From: Bacillus pseudomycoides DSM 12442
GTDB taxonomy: Bacteria > Bacillota > Bacilli > Bacillales > Bacillaceae_G
Length of the DNA stretch: 64,000 bases
Assembly (NCBI RefSeq): GCF_000161455.1
Contig: NZ_CM000745.1
Location: forward strand, 669,724-733,723
Reading direction: 5' to 3'
The translations under genes and the position numbers were made by a program. The notes beneath the pieces were generated by a model. The model worked only from the letters and a program-made list of their open reading frames with translations, ran no database searches and was not told where the DNA came from. This document shows, piece by piece, positions 17,542 to 25,845 of this stretch. How positions within the stretch are numbered: the stretch's first letter is position 1; each line of letters begins with the position of its first letter.

Positions 17542-17909
17542 ATGAGTGCAAATGTAGTATTCAATATTGTTTTAACTATACTTGTTGCTTGGTTTATCAT
17601 TTCTCGCTTTTTACCGGTTAAAGGAGTTAAAAATATAAACGGGAAAGAACTAAAGACGGAGATGAATAAAAAAATAAACAATTTATTGATGTTCGTACAC
17701 TTGGTGAATTTAGAGGGAATCATATTCAAGGGTTTCAGAATATCCCATTAAATGAGTTAGCACAAAAAGCGAGTCATTTAGATAAAAACAAAGAAGTAAT
17801 TGTAATTTGTCAAAGTGGAATGAGAAGTAAACAAGCAACAAAAATGTTAAAAAAATTAGGCTTTCAACATATTACGAATGTCTCAGGTGGTATGAATGCT
17901 TGGAATTAA
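17542..17909 (+). pseudogene. Membrane-anchored rhodanese with a -1 frameshift in an A7 run
   Basis: Translation begins at ATG 17542 (TTGGAGGAG upstream) with an N-terminal membrane segment (NIVLTILVAWFIISRF). The frame then goes wrong at a run of seven A's (17668-17674); the zero frame stops at 17751. In the other frame a complete rhodanese continues: QFIDVRTLGEFRG, VIVICQSGMRSKQA with the active-site Cys, then VSGGMNAW and TAA at 17909. Adding one A restores a 122-residue protein. It may be a true pseudogene, a sequencing error, or a gene read by RNA polymerase slippage. Neighbours are intact and closely spaced. Confidence 0.85.
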
Positions 17910-17923
17910 GGAGGAAATGAAAA

Positions 17924-18220
17924 ATGAAAGAAATGACAGCAAAAGAATTAGAAAATAAATTGATGAATCATGAAGTATTACACGTTATTGATGTTCGTGA
18001 AGTGGAAGAGGTGATGGAAGGGAAAATTCCGGGAGCTATTCATATTCCACTTGGCCTGTTGGAATTTCGCATGCATGAATTAGATAAAAACAAAGAGTAT
18101 ATTATGGTGTGTCGCTCTGGTGGGAGAAGTTCACGAGCTGTTCAGTTTTTAGAAAGCTATGGTTTTGGAGTTATAAATATGACTGGTGGTATGTTAGATT
18201 GGGAAGGTAAAATAGAATAA
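17924..18220 (+). CDS. Single-domain rhodanese sulfurtransferase
   Basis: 98 residues; the AAGGAGG site and the 14-bp gap to the frameshifted rhodanese make it part of the same operon. The whole protein is one rhodanese domain: VIDVREVEEVMEGKIPGAIH, then the loop Cys 63 in VCRSGGRSSRA, and TGGMLDW at the end. It moves sulfane sulfur between small thiols and carriers such as TusA in the cytoplasm. Confidence 0.93.
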   Translation: MKEMTAKELENKLMNHEVLHVIDVREVEEVMEGKIPGAIHIPLGLLEFRMHELDKNKEYIMVCRSGGRSSRAVQFLESYGFGVINMTGGMLDWEGKIE

Positions 18221-18267
18221 TACGGAGTACACGCAGGGTTCTTTTATAAATAAAGGCTTTTGTATAT

Positions 18268-18296
18268 TTCACAAAATACCCGCATAGGTATATTGA
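18268..18296 (+). promoter_or_regulatory. CstR-type operator 4 before the DsrE-TauE pair
   Basis: ATACCCGCATAGGTAT at 18276-18291, in the same register to a TATTGA -10 (18291) and a TTCACA -35 (18268) as in the other copies. A start ~7 bp past the -10 would fall on the ribosome binding site of the gene at 18311. Confidence 0.75.
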
Positions 18297-18310
18297 GGTG
18301 GGGAGTTAAC

Positions 18311-18790
18311 ATGGAGAAAAAGAAAAAAACAACGATTGTTTTGTTTAGTGGAGATTACGATAAGGTGATGGCAGCTTATATTATTGCCAATGGTGCAGCG
18401 GCGTATGAGCAAGAGGTGACTATTTTCCATACGTTTTGGGGGTTAAATGCACTTCGAAAAGATGAATATGTAAAAGTAAAGAAAAACTTCTTAGAGAAAA
18501 TGTTTGGAAAGATGATGCCTCGCGGTGCAAATAAGATGGGATTATCTAAAATGAATTTTGCCGGTATGGGCCCTCAAATGATTAAGCATGTTATGAAAAA
18601 GCACAATGCTATGCCGCTTCCAGATTTAATTGGTATGGCAAAAGAGCAAGGTGTTAAGCTTGTAGCTTGTCAAATGACAGTTGATTTATTAGGACTAAAA
18701 GAAGAAGAGATTATGGAAGATGTTGAATTCGCTGGTGTGGCAGCTTATCTAGCAGATGCTTCTGATGGGAATGTGAATCTATTTATTTAA
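18311..18790 (+). CDS. DsrE/DsrF-like sulfur-transfer protein
   Basis: 159 residues from the ATG at 18311 (AGGTGGGG upstream; a longer in-frame start at 18260 would sit before the operator). The fold signature TTIVLFSGDYDKVMAAYIIA and VACQMTVDLLGL with a single conserved Cys match DsrE/F-like proteins found next to TusA and rhodaneses. The mid-region is rich in Met and Lys (MFGKMMPRGANKMGL). It probably accepts persulfide from TusA. The gene has its own CstR-type operator. Confidence 0.88.
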   Translation: MEKKKKTTIVLFSGDYDKVMAAYIIANGAAAYEQEVTIFHTFWGLNALRKDEYVKVKKNFLEKMFGKMMPRGANKMGLSKMNFAGMGPQMIKHVMKKHNAMPLPDLIGMAKEQGVKLVACQMTVDLLGLKEEEIMEDVEFAGVAAYLADASDGNVNLFI

Positions 18791-18835
18791 AGGTAATTAA
18801 AGAATGCCTTCTTTTTAGAAGGGGGAAAAATAAAG

Positions 18836-19615
18836 ATGAGCTTCAGTTTTATGATTGTAATCTTTCTTATTGGTTTTGCTGGTTCATTTATATCAGGAAT
18901 GGTTGGTATTGGCGGTGCTATTATTAATTATCCGATGATTTTATATATTCCTGTGCTATTAGGGTTTACTGGTTATACGGTACATGAAGTAAGTGGTATT
19001 ACAGCTATTCAAGTGTTTTTCGCAGCATTTGCAGGTGTATGGGTTTATCGGAAAAGCGGTTATATAAATAAAACATTGGTATTATATATGGGAACGAGTA
19101 TTTTAGTGGGAAGTTTTGTCGGGAGTCTAGGTTCAAGAGTATTAGATGCAGGGCAAGTTAATATTGTATATGCTATTTTAGCTACGATAGCAGCTATTAT
19201 GATGTTTATTCCGAAAAAAAATCGCAGCGAGCTTCCTTTAGAAGCATTGACGTATAATAAAGGATTAGCTAGTGTTTTAGCATTTATCGTAGGTACTTCT
19301 TCTGGTATTGTTGGAGCAGGTGGTGCATTTCTACTTGTGCCAATTATGCTTGTCATTCTTAAAATCCCTACACATATGACAATTGCAACTTCATTAGCAA
19401 TTACTTTTATTTCATCTATCGGGATTACAATTGGAAAAGTAACTACAGGACAAGTGGTAGTACTGCCGTCTATAATGATCGCGATTGCAAGTTTAATTGC
19501 TTCACCGCTTGGAGCAAGTGTAGGGAAGAGGTTAAATCAAAAAATATTGCAGTGGATATTAGCGATATTGATTGTTTCAACATCTATTAAAATTTGGATG
19601 GATATCGCATTGTAA
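18836..19615 (+). CDS. TauE/SafE-family sulfite/sulfur-anion exporter
   Basis: 259 residues with about eight membrane segments and the two internal TauE repeats: [16 protein letters not shown] and [17 protein letters not shown]. Family members move sulfite, thiosulfate or organosulfonates across the cytoplasmic membrane. As last gene of a persulfide-oxidation block it most likely exports sulfite or a related product. The ribosome binding site AGAAGGGGG is good, and a terminator follows about 80 bp later. Confidence 0.9.
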   Translation: MSFSFMIVIFLIGFAGSFISGMVGIGGAIINYPMILYIPVLLGFTGYTVHEVSGITAIQVFFAAFAGVWVYRKSGYINKTLVLYMGTSILVGSFVGSLGSRVLDAGQVNIVYAILATIAAIMMFIPKKNRSELPLEALTYNKGLASVLAFIVGTSSGIVGAGGAFLLVPIMLVILKIPTHMTIATSLAITFISSIGITIGKVTTGQVVVLPSIMIAIASLIASPLGASVGKRLNQKILQWILAILIVSTSIKIWMDIAL

Positions 19616-19691
19616 TATGATTTTTGGGAAGTGTATTACCAGATATTACTGGATAGATATTTTAAGAAGAAGGCTAGTATAGAAAGAATGT

Positions 19692-19723
19692 AAGAACGCC
19701 ACTGGAGAACCAGTGGCGTTCAA
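19692..19723. terminator. Terminator between convergent genes
   Basis: 12-bp perfect stem GAACGCCACTGG/CCAGTGGCGTTC. The T-tract is weak on both sides. Confidence 0.75.
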
Positions 19724-19727
19724 GTTA

Positions 19728-20168
19728 TTAAGCCCAAATAAGTTTCATTAATCTTTCATATTCATCATTTGCAGCTTTATATAATAGTCTAGTATGCTCA
19801 AATACAAGGGCAGGGTTAAAGTATGGTTCTGTAAATACAAGGGAAGTTGAAATATCAATGGAGTCGCTGTTACTAATTGTGAATTTTGCGAATCTATATG
19901 CTGTATTTAGTTCGTTGATTAAATGCAATATTTCGCTTTTCTTAGCTGAATCAGGAACTTGAGCGAGATTGAAGCAATATATATCGACAGTAGGATGTTC
20001 GTTATGAAAGGCAGCGATAAGACGAACTTTTGCACCACTCTCTGTTTCTAAGTTTACTGAAAAAAATACAGAGCCATCATTCTCATCTATGTTTTCTTCC
20101 ATATGTATTTCATTGGATTGTAGATAATCTTTAAAGTCTGAAACGTTATGCTTTACTGCGGCTTTCAT
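19728..20168 (-). CDS. YbjN-like domain protein
   Basis: 146 residues, no signal peptide or membrane segment, ribosome binding site AGGAGG. The alternating beta-strand/helix pattern (VRLIAAFHNEHPTVDIYCFN, ILHLINELNTAYRFAKFT) resembles YbjN, a small putative type III secretion chaperone-like fold of unknown role outside that setting. It is a single gene flanked by terminators. The assignment is by general pattern only. Confidence 0.6.
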   Translation of the reverse strand: MKAAVKHNVSDFKDYLQSNEIHMEENIDENDGSVFFSVNLETESGAKVRLIAAFHNEHPTVDIYCFNLAQVPDSAKKSEILHLINELNTAYRFAKFTISNSDSIDISTSLVFTEPYFNPALVFEHTRLLYKAANDEYERLMKLIWA

Positions 20169-20289
20169 ATGTTTGTGCCTCCTGTTAATTAGAATATAAC
20201 TCTACCTTTTATTATAATTTAAAGATATTGAAATTGATAGTTAAAAAAATTAGAATTTTTGTTGTTTTCAAAATTATATTAGGGTGTAT

Positions 20290-20328
20290 AAAAACCCAGC
20301 TCTATCTCTATAGAGCTGGGTTTTTTAT
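20290..20328 (-). terminator. Terminator of the second LCP gene
   Basis: 14-bp stem AAAACCCAGCTCTA/TAGAGCTGGGTTTT, T-rich on the minus strand. Confidence 0.9.
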
Positions 20329-21740
20329 TAATTTTTATTCGATGTTGTCTCTGTGTCTTCATCGTTATTGTTATTTTTTTGGTTAGTAGAATTTTGACGA
20401 TTATCGTTATCGTGATTTGTATCTTTTGTTTTCTCATTCGATGATGTTTTGGTCTCTACGTTTTCATCGTTATTGTTACTTTTTTGGTTAGTAGAATTTT
20501 GACGATTATCGCTATCGTGATTTGTATCTTTTGTTTTCTCATTCGATGATGTTTTGGTCTTTACGTTTTCATCGTCATTGTTACTTTTTTGGTTAGTAGA
20601 ATTTTGACGATTATCGTTATCTTGTTTCGTATCTTTTGTTTTCTCAGAGCTTGTTTTTTTCTTGTTCTCTTTATCATCAGAATCAACTTTCTTATACTCA
20701 GATAGTCCAAGATGAGTACGAAGTTGTTTTGTTAAATCGTCTAAATCTTTTTCTACTGGTACATAATAATACGTACCACCATCACTTGCACGACCGCATT
20801 CTTTATCACCAGCTGACATATAACAATCTTTACCATTAATTTGTAATTTTTCAAGTGAAGAATCTGAACCGTATTTATAGAATGATAACATATCATCGAA
20901 TGTTAAGTTTGTAACGAATTGTCCATTAATGTGATCAATAATATTTCCAACTTTTGTTACAGAATCAATGTTTGTTAGTTTTTTCAGAATGGCTTCGATA
21001 ACAAGTTGTTGACGTTGACCACGCATTGCATCACTATCAATATGGCGTGTTCTAGCAAGAGCAAGAGCTTCTTCACCGTTTAATTTTTGAACGCCTTTTT
21101 TCAAGTGGATTGCACCTGCATTATCGTTACTATCTTGTTCAGTAAATTCAACAGGAACGTCTACTTCAATACCACCTAAATCATCCACAATTTTTATAAA
21201 TGATTTAAAGTTGAATTTTACAAAGTAATCAACAGGAACGTGGAGTAAATCTTCTACCGCATCAATACTAGCTTGCGGGCCACCAGCTTTTCCATTTTTA
21301 GCCGAACCAAATGCATGTGCATGCGTAATTTTATCCATTTTCTTTTCTATTGGGATATAAGTATATGTGTCTCGTGGAATACTTAAAAGTTTTACAGTTT
21401 TACTATCTTTATTAAAAGTTGCAAGTAACATTGCATCTGTTCTTATAGCAGCACCGTATTCTTTGCCACGGACATCGCTTTCATCAACGCCCATGATTAA
21501 TACAGATACATTGTTAGAAATAGGTTTAACTGCTTTATCACGTAAATCTGATTTATCACCGCGTGCTAAATCGTGGGCGGCATTAAAAACAGCAGAGGAT
21601 GCTTTATTTACTAAAAACCAAGTATAACCGCCTCCTACTATTAAAAATAATAAGAGAGCACTTAGAATGATTTTTGTTTTTTTCTTTCCTTTTTTCTTAT
21701 TATTTCGTGTATTTTCTTGCAAAGATGGGTTTTGATCCAT
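20328..21740 (-). CDS. LCP-family cell-wall ligase with repetitive C-terminal tail
   Basis: 470 residues. A short basic cytoplasmic part and one membrane segment (about residues 24-46) precede an LCP domain: VLIMGVDESDVRG, RTDAMLLATFN, LLSIPRDTYTYIP, KITHAHAFG and ALARTRHIDSDAMRGQRQQ. These enzymes join teichoic acids or other glycopolymers to peptidoglycan. From about residue 350 the protein becomes a highly charged Asn/Asp/Lys/Thr tail made of three 34-35-residue repeats, which is not part of the family core. The ribosome binding site is AAGGAG. Confidence 0.93.
   Translation of the reverse strand: MDQNPSLQENTRNNKKKGKKKTKIILSALLLFLIVGGGYTWFLVNKASSAVFNAAHDLARGDKSDLRDKAVKPISNNVSVLIMGVDESDVRGKEYGAAIRTDAMLLATFNKDSKTVKLLSIPRDTYTYIPIEKKMDKITHAHAFGSAKNGKAGGPQASIDAVEDLLHVPVDYFVKFNFKSFIKIVDDLGGIEVDVPVEFTEQDSNDNAGAIHLKKGVQKLNGEEALALARTRHIDSDAMRGQRQQLVIEAILKKLTNIDSVTKVGNIIDHINGQFVTNLTFDDMLSFYKYGSDSSLEKLQINGKDCYMSAGDKECGRASDGGTYYYVPVEKDLDDLTKQLRTHLGLSEYKKVDSDDKENKKKTSSEKTKDTKQDNDNRQNSTNQKSNNDDENVKTKTSSNEKTKDTNHDSDNRQNSTNQKSNNNDENVETKTSSNEKTKDTNHDNDNRQNSTNQKNNNNDEDTETTSNKN
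20345..20660 (-). repeat. Three-copy ~105-bp tandem repeat in the LCP gene
   Basis: Repeat units share EKTKDT, DNRQNSTNQK and NVET/NVKT motifs at a 34-35 codon period. Units differ at a few bases and by one codon, a typical substrate for copy-number change. Confidence 0.85.
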
Positions 21741-21986
21741 TTCATATACTCCTTCATTTGGATTGAAATACGATACTCATATCACCTAATTATAATGAAT
21801 GTTAGCGAAAAAGAACATTACAAATCATTTACATTTCGCTAAAATCCGATTTATTTCACGAAAAGTCAGATTTTTCCGCCTTTCGTAAAGTGAATTTTAG
21901 GAGAATAAGCAATAGAACAATTATAATTTGTCGTATTAGAAATAGAAATACATATTATGAAAAAATAATAAAGAAGTAAGATTTGT

Positions 21987-22016
21987 TGAAATATGTTCAA
22001 GAGGAAGATTATATTA
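21987..22016 (+). promoter_or_regulatory. Sigma-A-like promoter in a gene-free region
   Basis: TTGAAA (21987-21992), 18-bp spacer, TATATT (22011-22016). It would drive a short transcript into the unit below. Confidence 0.6.
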
Positions 22017-22022
22017 CATTCT

Positions 22023-22180
22023 TCTATAGGCCTTATATAATGAAGTGAAAAAACTGTTTGTTAGGAGTAAAGGAGATAGACATAATAAATCATACATCAT
22101 TTCGAGCAATTCTTATAAATGAAAAGGAAAAAAATCAATTATAAAGTGATAGAAGACATGGGATTGCCATGTCTTCTACT
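22023..22180 (+). other. Possible small RNA or tiny-peptide unit
   Basis: Downstream of the 21987 promoter lie a strong ribosome-binding-like sequence (AAAGGAGATAG, about 22070), an 18-codon frame beginning with ATA rather than a normal start and ending TAA, and a perfect 12-bp hairpin TAGAAGACATGG/CCATGTCTTCTA (22150-22178) without a T-tract. No protein of normal size is present. It could be an sRNA or a microprotein; undecided. The upstream part of this gap (21741-21980) shows nothing I can name. Confidence 0.35.
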
Positions 22181-22195
22181 CGATTAAATCCATTT

Positions 22196-22356
22196 TGATT
22201 TGTTGGCATATAAGTCGCTGCTATGAAAACAAAAGGAGACCTGTACTCGTTTTCTCTCTTTGTTTTCACTCGTCATGGGGCTAAAAAAGACCCTGACCGC
22301 TTCTATGCAAGGACGGACGCTCTTTCTCACCAAAAAAGAAAGATTTTATATCAGTT
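22196..22356 (-). repeat. bcr1-like repeat, copy 2
   Basis: Same ordered blocks as copy 1 but on the minus strand (CATAAGTCGCTGCTATG, CATGGGGCTAAAAAAG, TGACCGCTTCTATGCA). It ends about 14 bp from the stop of the Na/Pi cotransporter gene. Confidence 0.8.
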
Positions 22357-22369
22357 TTTTCAATTTGTA

Positions 22370-24025
22370 TTATAGTGTTTGTTTTAATGCAACTTTTCCT
22401 TGTTCCCCTAAAACTCCATCTGCAATATTTACAGCGTGATCACCGATACGCTCTAAATTACTTACCATATCAATAAAGATGATGCTTGCATCACCTGAGC
22501 AACTACGTTCATTCAGGCGTAGCACGTGGCGCTTACGTAATACACGTTCCATTTGGTCAATTTTACGTTCTTTCGTAATGACCGTTTGTGCAAGTTCAGT
22601 GTCGAAGTTTGTTAAAGCTCCAATTGCATCTTGTAATGTTGAAATTGTTAGTTCAAGCATTTCATTTAGTTCCGCCATTGCTTCATCTGATAGTGTGACA
22701 CGGTTAGAAATTTGGGAGTCCACAAGTTCTACAACGTTTTCTACATGGTCGCCAACGCGTTCAATATCTCCGACAACAGACGCTAAGACAGAATGTTTTT
22801 CGGAATCCATTGGTGAAAGTGGTTTTTCAGAAAGTAGCACTAAATACTCCGTAATTTTTCTATCTAAGTTGTTAATAGCACCCTCTAGTTGAGTTGCCAT
22901 ATCAGCATGTTTCTTTTCTTTTGTATTTAAAAATTGAGTTGCTTCTTTTAGGCCATGTAATGAGAACTCTGCCATACGAATAATCTCTTTTTGTGCCTCT
23001 GTTAAGGCGATAGCAGGAGATTGTTCAATAAAGATTGGATTTAAATGCTGCGGTTTAAAGTCAATAGCGGCATCTTCTCCGCGAATAATTTTTGTTACAA
23101 TCCACGCTAACACTGCAATGAATGGAAACTGAATAATCGCATTCGTTACGTTGAATGTTCCATGCGCAACAGCAATTGTCATTTCTGGATTTAAGTGTAA
23201 CGATGTTTGGAAATATTGAATTAAGTTTGTAAATGGTACTAATAAAATTGTAAAGATGATGGTACCAACTATGTTAAAGATAACGTGTACTAATGCTGCG
23301 CGCCTTGCTGCAATAGAAGTACCAATCGCTGCTAATACAGCGGTAATTGTTGTTCCGATATTATCACCAAACAGTACAGGTAGAGCAGCTTTTAAATCGA
23401 TTGCACCTTGGCCGAATAATTCTTGTAAGATTCCAATTGTTGCACTTGAGCTTTGTACAATTAATGTAAAAATTGTACCTACGATAACTCCTAGGACTGG
23501 GCTGTTACTCATACTAACAGTTAATTCTTGGAATGATTCTAAAGAGCGTAGTGGCTTCATACCTGTGCTCATTAATTCTAAACCGAAGAATAACATACCA
23601 AATCCGAATACGACTTGTCCAAGAGATTGTACTTTTTTATTTTTAAAGAAGAATAGTAAGATTGCTCCAACTGCCATAATTGGAAGAGCATATTCTCCGA
23701 TTTTAATTCCGATAATAAATGCTGTAACGGTCGTACCAATGTTAGCACCCATAATAACACCAATTGCTTGTCTTAGTGTCATAAATCCAGCACTTACAAG
23801 TCCAACTGTTAAAGCGGTTGTTCCTGAGCTAGATTGAATCAGTACGGTAACTAACATACCTGCTAGTACGCCCATAAGTGGGTTAGTTGTAAAACGATCG
23901 AGAATGTCACGTAGGCGATCACCAGCTGCTTGTTGCAGACCGTCCCCCATGTACTTAATCCCAAATAAGAAAATACCTAATCCACCAATAAACTGGAAGA
24001 TCATGTCTTGAACATTAAATTCCAC
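22370..24025 (-). CDS. Na+/phosphate cotransporter (NptA/PhoU-domain type)
   Basis: 551 residues. I choose GTG at 24025, eight bases after AAGGAG; a GTG three codons upstream overlaps that site. The N-terminal ~330 residues are membrane-embedded with the two inverted PNaS repeats, each with a QSSS motif (TVLIQSSSGTTALTVG and LIVQSSSATIGI). The C-terminal part is a PhoU-like helical domain (ASVVGDIERVGDHVENV, SNLERIGDHAVNI). Such proteins are thought to move phosphate with sodium. TTTACA repeats upstream suggest PhoP control. Confidence 0.9.
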   Translation of the reverse strand: MEFNVQDMIFQFIGGLGIFLFGIKYMGDGLQQAAGDRLRDILDRFTTNPLMGVLAGMLVTVLIQSSSGTTALTVGLVSAGFMTLRQAIGVIMGANIGTTVTAFIIGIKIGEYALPIMAVGAILLFFFKNKKVQSLGQVVFGFGMLFFGLELMSTGMKPLRSLESFQELTVSMSNSPVLGVIVGTIFTLIVQSSSATIGILQELFGQGAIDLKAALPVLFGDNIGTTITAVLAAIGTSIAARRAALVHVIFNIVGTIIFTILLVPFTNLIQYFQTSLHLNPEMTIAVAHGTFNVTNAIIQFPFIAVLAWIVTKIIRGEDAAIDFKPQHLNPIFIEQSPAIALTEAQKEIIRMAEFSLHGLKEATQFLNTKEKKHADMATQLEGAINNLDRKITEYLVLLSEKPLSPMDSEKHSVLASVVGDIERVGDHVENVVELVDSQISNRVTLSDEAMAELNEMLELTISTLQDAIGALTNFDTELAQTVITKERKIDQMERVLRKRHVLRLNERSCSGDASIIFIDMVSNLERIGDHAVNIADGVLGEQGKVALKQTL

Positions 24026-24106
24026 GCATTTCACTCCTTAAAATTTCATGTACGGTGTAATTATTAACTAAAATTTGAGGTGGTGTAAATGATATCAATG
24101 TAAACT

Positions 24107-24142
24107 TTACATTAAATTTACAAAGGGATAAAAAGTTTACAT
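24107..24142. promoter_or_regulatory. TTTACA repeats upstream of the phosphate transporter
   Basis: TTTACA at 24107, 24118 (11-bp period) and 24137. PhoP boxes are TTHACA-like direct repeats with 11-bp period, but these read on the strand opposite to the gene and the third is off-register, so this is tentative. The rest of the 24026-24368 gap shows nothing clear. Confidence 0.3.
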
Positions 24143-24368
24143 TTATTTAAAGAAACCCCTGGATTTAATTGGTTTTAATGCGTTATATAGGGTTGTATTG
24201 TAAAGAAATAACATTTGATTTGGAAGTCCTTTGTATACTTTTTGTTTAACGTAAAAAAATATGCGAAGTAAATAGTGTCTTAGAACTATATAATATGAGA
24301 GGATAATATATATCCAAATAAAGAGGATATAATCAAATTCAGAATTAAGTATAGGCGTGGAGAAAATA

Positions 24369-24620
24369 ATGAAATATGCATCTACTGTGTTAATAATAAT
24401 ATTCATTTTATGCGGAGCTATTGTTACGTTTGATAATAATGGTGTTGGGACTTTTACATTTACAAATATAAGAAGTAATGTATTGCAAAAGGCAAACATT
24501 CAATTAGCTGGAAATAAAGTGTTGTTAACAACTAAAATAGTTGCTTCTGGAGAGTATGAATCTGAGACTTATTTTGGAGACAATGTAACAACAAATTTAA
24601 AGTATCATCGAGATAGATAA
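24369..24620 (+). CDS. Small secreted or membrane-anchored hypothetical protein
   Basis: 83 residues from the ATG at 24369 (GTGGAG seven bases upstream). One N-terminal hydrophobic segment (about residues 4-20) and then a polar region with many Asn/Thr/Val and a possible beta structure (NNGVGTFTFTNIRSNVL). It is a single gene ended by a strong terminator. Not recognised. Confidence 0.5.
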   Translation: MKYASTVLIIIFILCGAIVTFDNNGVGTFTFTNIRSNVLQKANIQLAGNKVLLTTKIVASGEYESETYFGDNVTTNLKYHRDR

Positions 24621-24628
24621 GGGTTAGA

Positions 24629-24659
24629 AAAAAGCTGCTGGGTTATCCAGCAGCTTTTT
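24629..24659. terminator. Bidirectional terminator
   Basis: 13-bp stem AAAAAGCTGCTGG/CCAGCAGCTTTTT; the loop holds the stop codon of the minus-strand MFS gene. Confidence 0.9.
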
Positions 24660-25845
24660 CATTCTTTTTATCCATCTGTTTTTGTTTTCGTACATTTGTA
24701 ATGTAAATAAAGAGAAACGCGATAAGTAATACAGAAGAATAACGATATACAGTTGCATAGTCTGTAAAGTGTGCGATGAATCCGAAAATAATGGCTCCTG
24801 CCCCAATGCCGAGGTCAAATGCCGAGAAGAATGTTGCGGTAGCAACGCCGCGGCGATGCGGAGCTACACGGTCAATCATCCATGCTTGTAAGGCCGGCTG
24901 AATAGCGCCGAATCCACTTCCGTAACAGCTTGCTGCAATGATTAAACTTGGTATTGTTGTTGTATACGATAACAGAATAATTCCTGTAAATGTTAAGATA
25001 ACACCGGGAATAATAACAAATGCATGGCCTTTTACATCGTATAGTCTTCCTGAGAAGGGACGTGTTACAGCGATGGCAAGGGCGTTAAATAAGAAGAAAA
25101 GGCTAATATCAGCGATACCGACTTGCGTAGCAAATAACGTGATAAAGCTTCCAATTCCTCCGTACATTAATGTAATACACAATATTAATAATGAAGGAAG
25201 TAAAGCTTTTCTTTCGATAAATCCATCTAAAAACGTTTCGTGTGTTTGTTGAATTGGTTTCTCAGTAGTTTGAATTTTGAGTAGCTTTGTTAATATTAAT
25301 GAAACGACTGTGCAAGATAGTGCACATAAAAAAAGAATCGTAAAGTTATAAGTTTGCATAAGCCAGAGTCCGATAAGAGGACCAAGTGCCATAGCGATCG
25401 TTCCAGAGAGACCGAAATATCCCATACCTTCACCACGGCGGGCTGCAGGAATTAAATAGGAGACTACAGTTCCATATGTTGTGGTTGTAATACCAAAACC
25501 AGCTCCGTGTAAAATGCGAACAGCAAGAAGGAGGAAGATAGTAGAGGCAAATAGGTAGCTGCCCATCGCTAGTAGGCAAATTGCAGTACCAGTCATTAAA
25601 ATTAGCTTTTTACTAAATTTTTGTAGTGCATTTCCAGTGAGCGGCCGAATAATTAAAGCTGCCACAGTAAACATTCCAACAACAAATCCGATGTTTGAAC
25701 TCGTGCCACCAATTTCTTTCACGTAAACAGGTAATGTTGGAATTAACATTTGAAAGCCTAAAAACATACATAAGTTTGCTAAAATGAGCGCAATAAATTC
25801 TTTTGTCCATAATGGTTCTCGTTTTACGAGTGCTGCTTCTCCCAT
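24643..25845 (-). CDS. MFS transporter, drug-efflux type
   Basis: 400 residues from the ATG at 25845 (AGGGGATGA upstream); an upstream in-frame ATG at 25938 has no site. Twelve membrane segments. Motifs include IGFVVGMFTVAALIIRPLTG (motif A-like region) and the C-terminal half ITRPFSGRLYDVKG equivalent. The DHA-type overall look suggests export of a small molecule; the substrate is unknown. An ATTTACA-N6-TGTAAAT palindrome lies 110 bp upstream. Confidence 0.85.
   Translation of the reverse strand: MGEAALVKREPLWTKEFIALILANLCMFLGFQMLIPTLPVYVKEIGGTSSNIGFVVGMFTVAALIIRPLTGNALQKFSKKLILMTGTAICLLAMGSYLFASTIFLLLAVRILHGAGFGITTTTYGTVVSYLIPAARRGEGMGYFGLSGTIAMALGPLIGLWLMQTYNFTILFLCALSCTVVSLILTKLLKIQTTEKPIQQTHETFLDGFIERKALLPSLLILCITLMYGGIGSFITLFATQVGIADISLFFLFNALAIAVTRPFSGRLYDVKGHAFVIIPGVILTFTGIILLSYTTTIPSLIIAASCYGSGFGAIQPALQAWMIDRVAPHRRGVATATFFSAFDLGIGAGAIIFGFIAHFTDYATVYRYSSVLLIAFLFIYITNVRKQKQMDKKNEKAAG

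Noticed and set aside
20636..20839. Plus-strand frame of 67 codons opposite the LCP gene
   Set aside because: It is the antisense shadow of a highly biased repeat region and has no ribosome binding site.
22150..22178. Simple terminator of the LCP or phosphate gene
   Set aside because: Orientation and distance do not fit either neighbour and there is no T-tract; treated as part of an independent unit.
23256..23837. 193-codon plus-strand frame opposite the Na/Pi cotransporter
   Set aside because: Antisense shadow of a hydrophobic gene: low-complexity Ile/Pro/Thr composition, no ribosome binding site.
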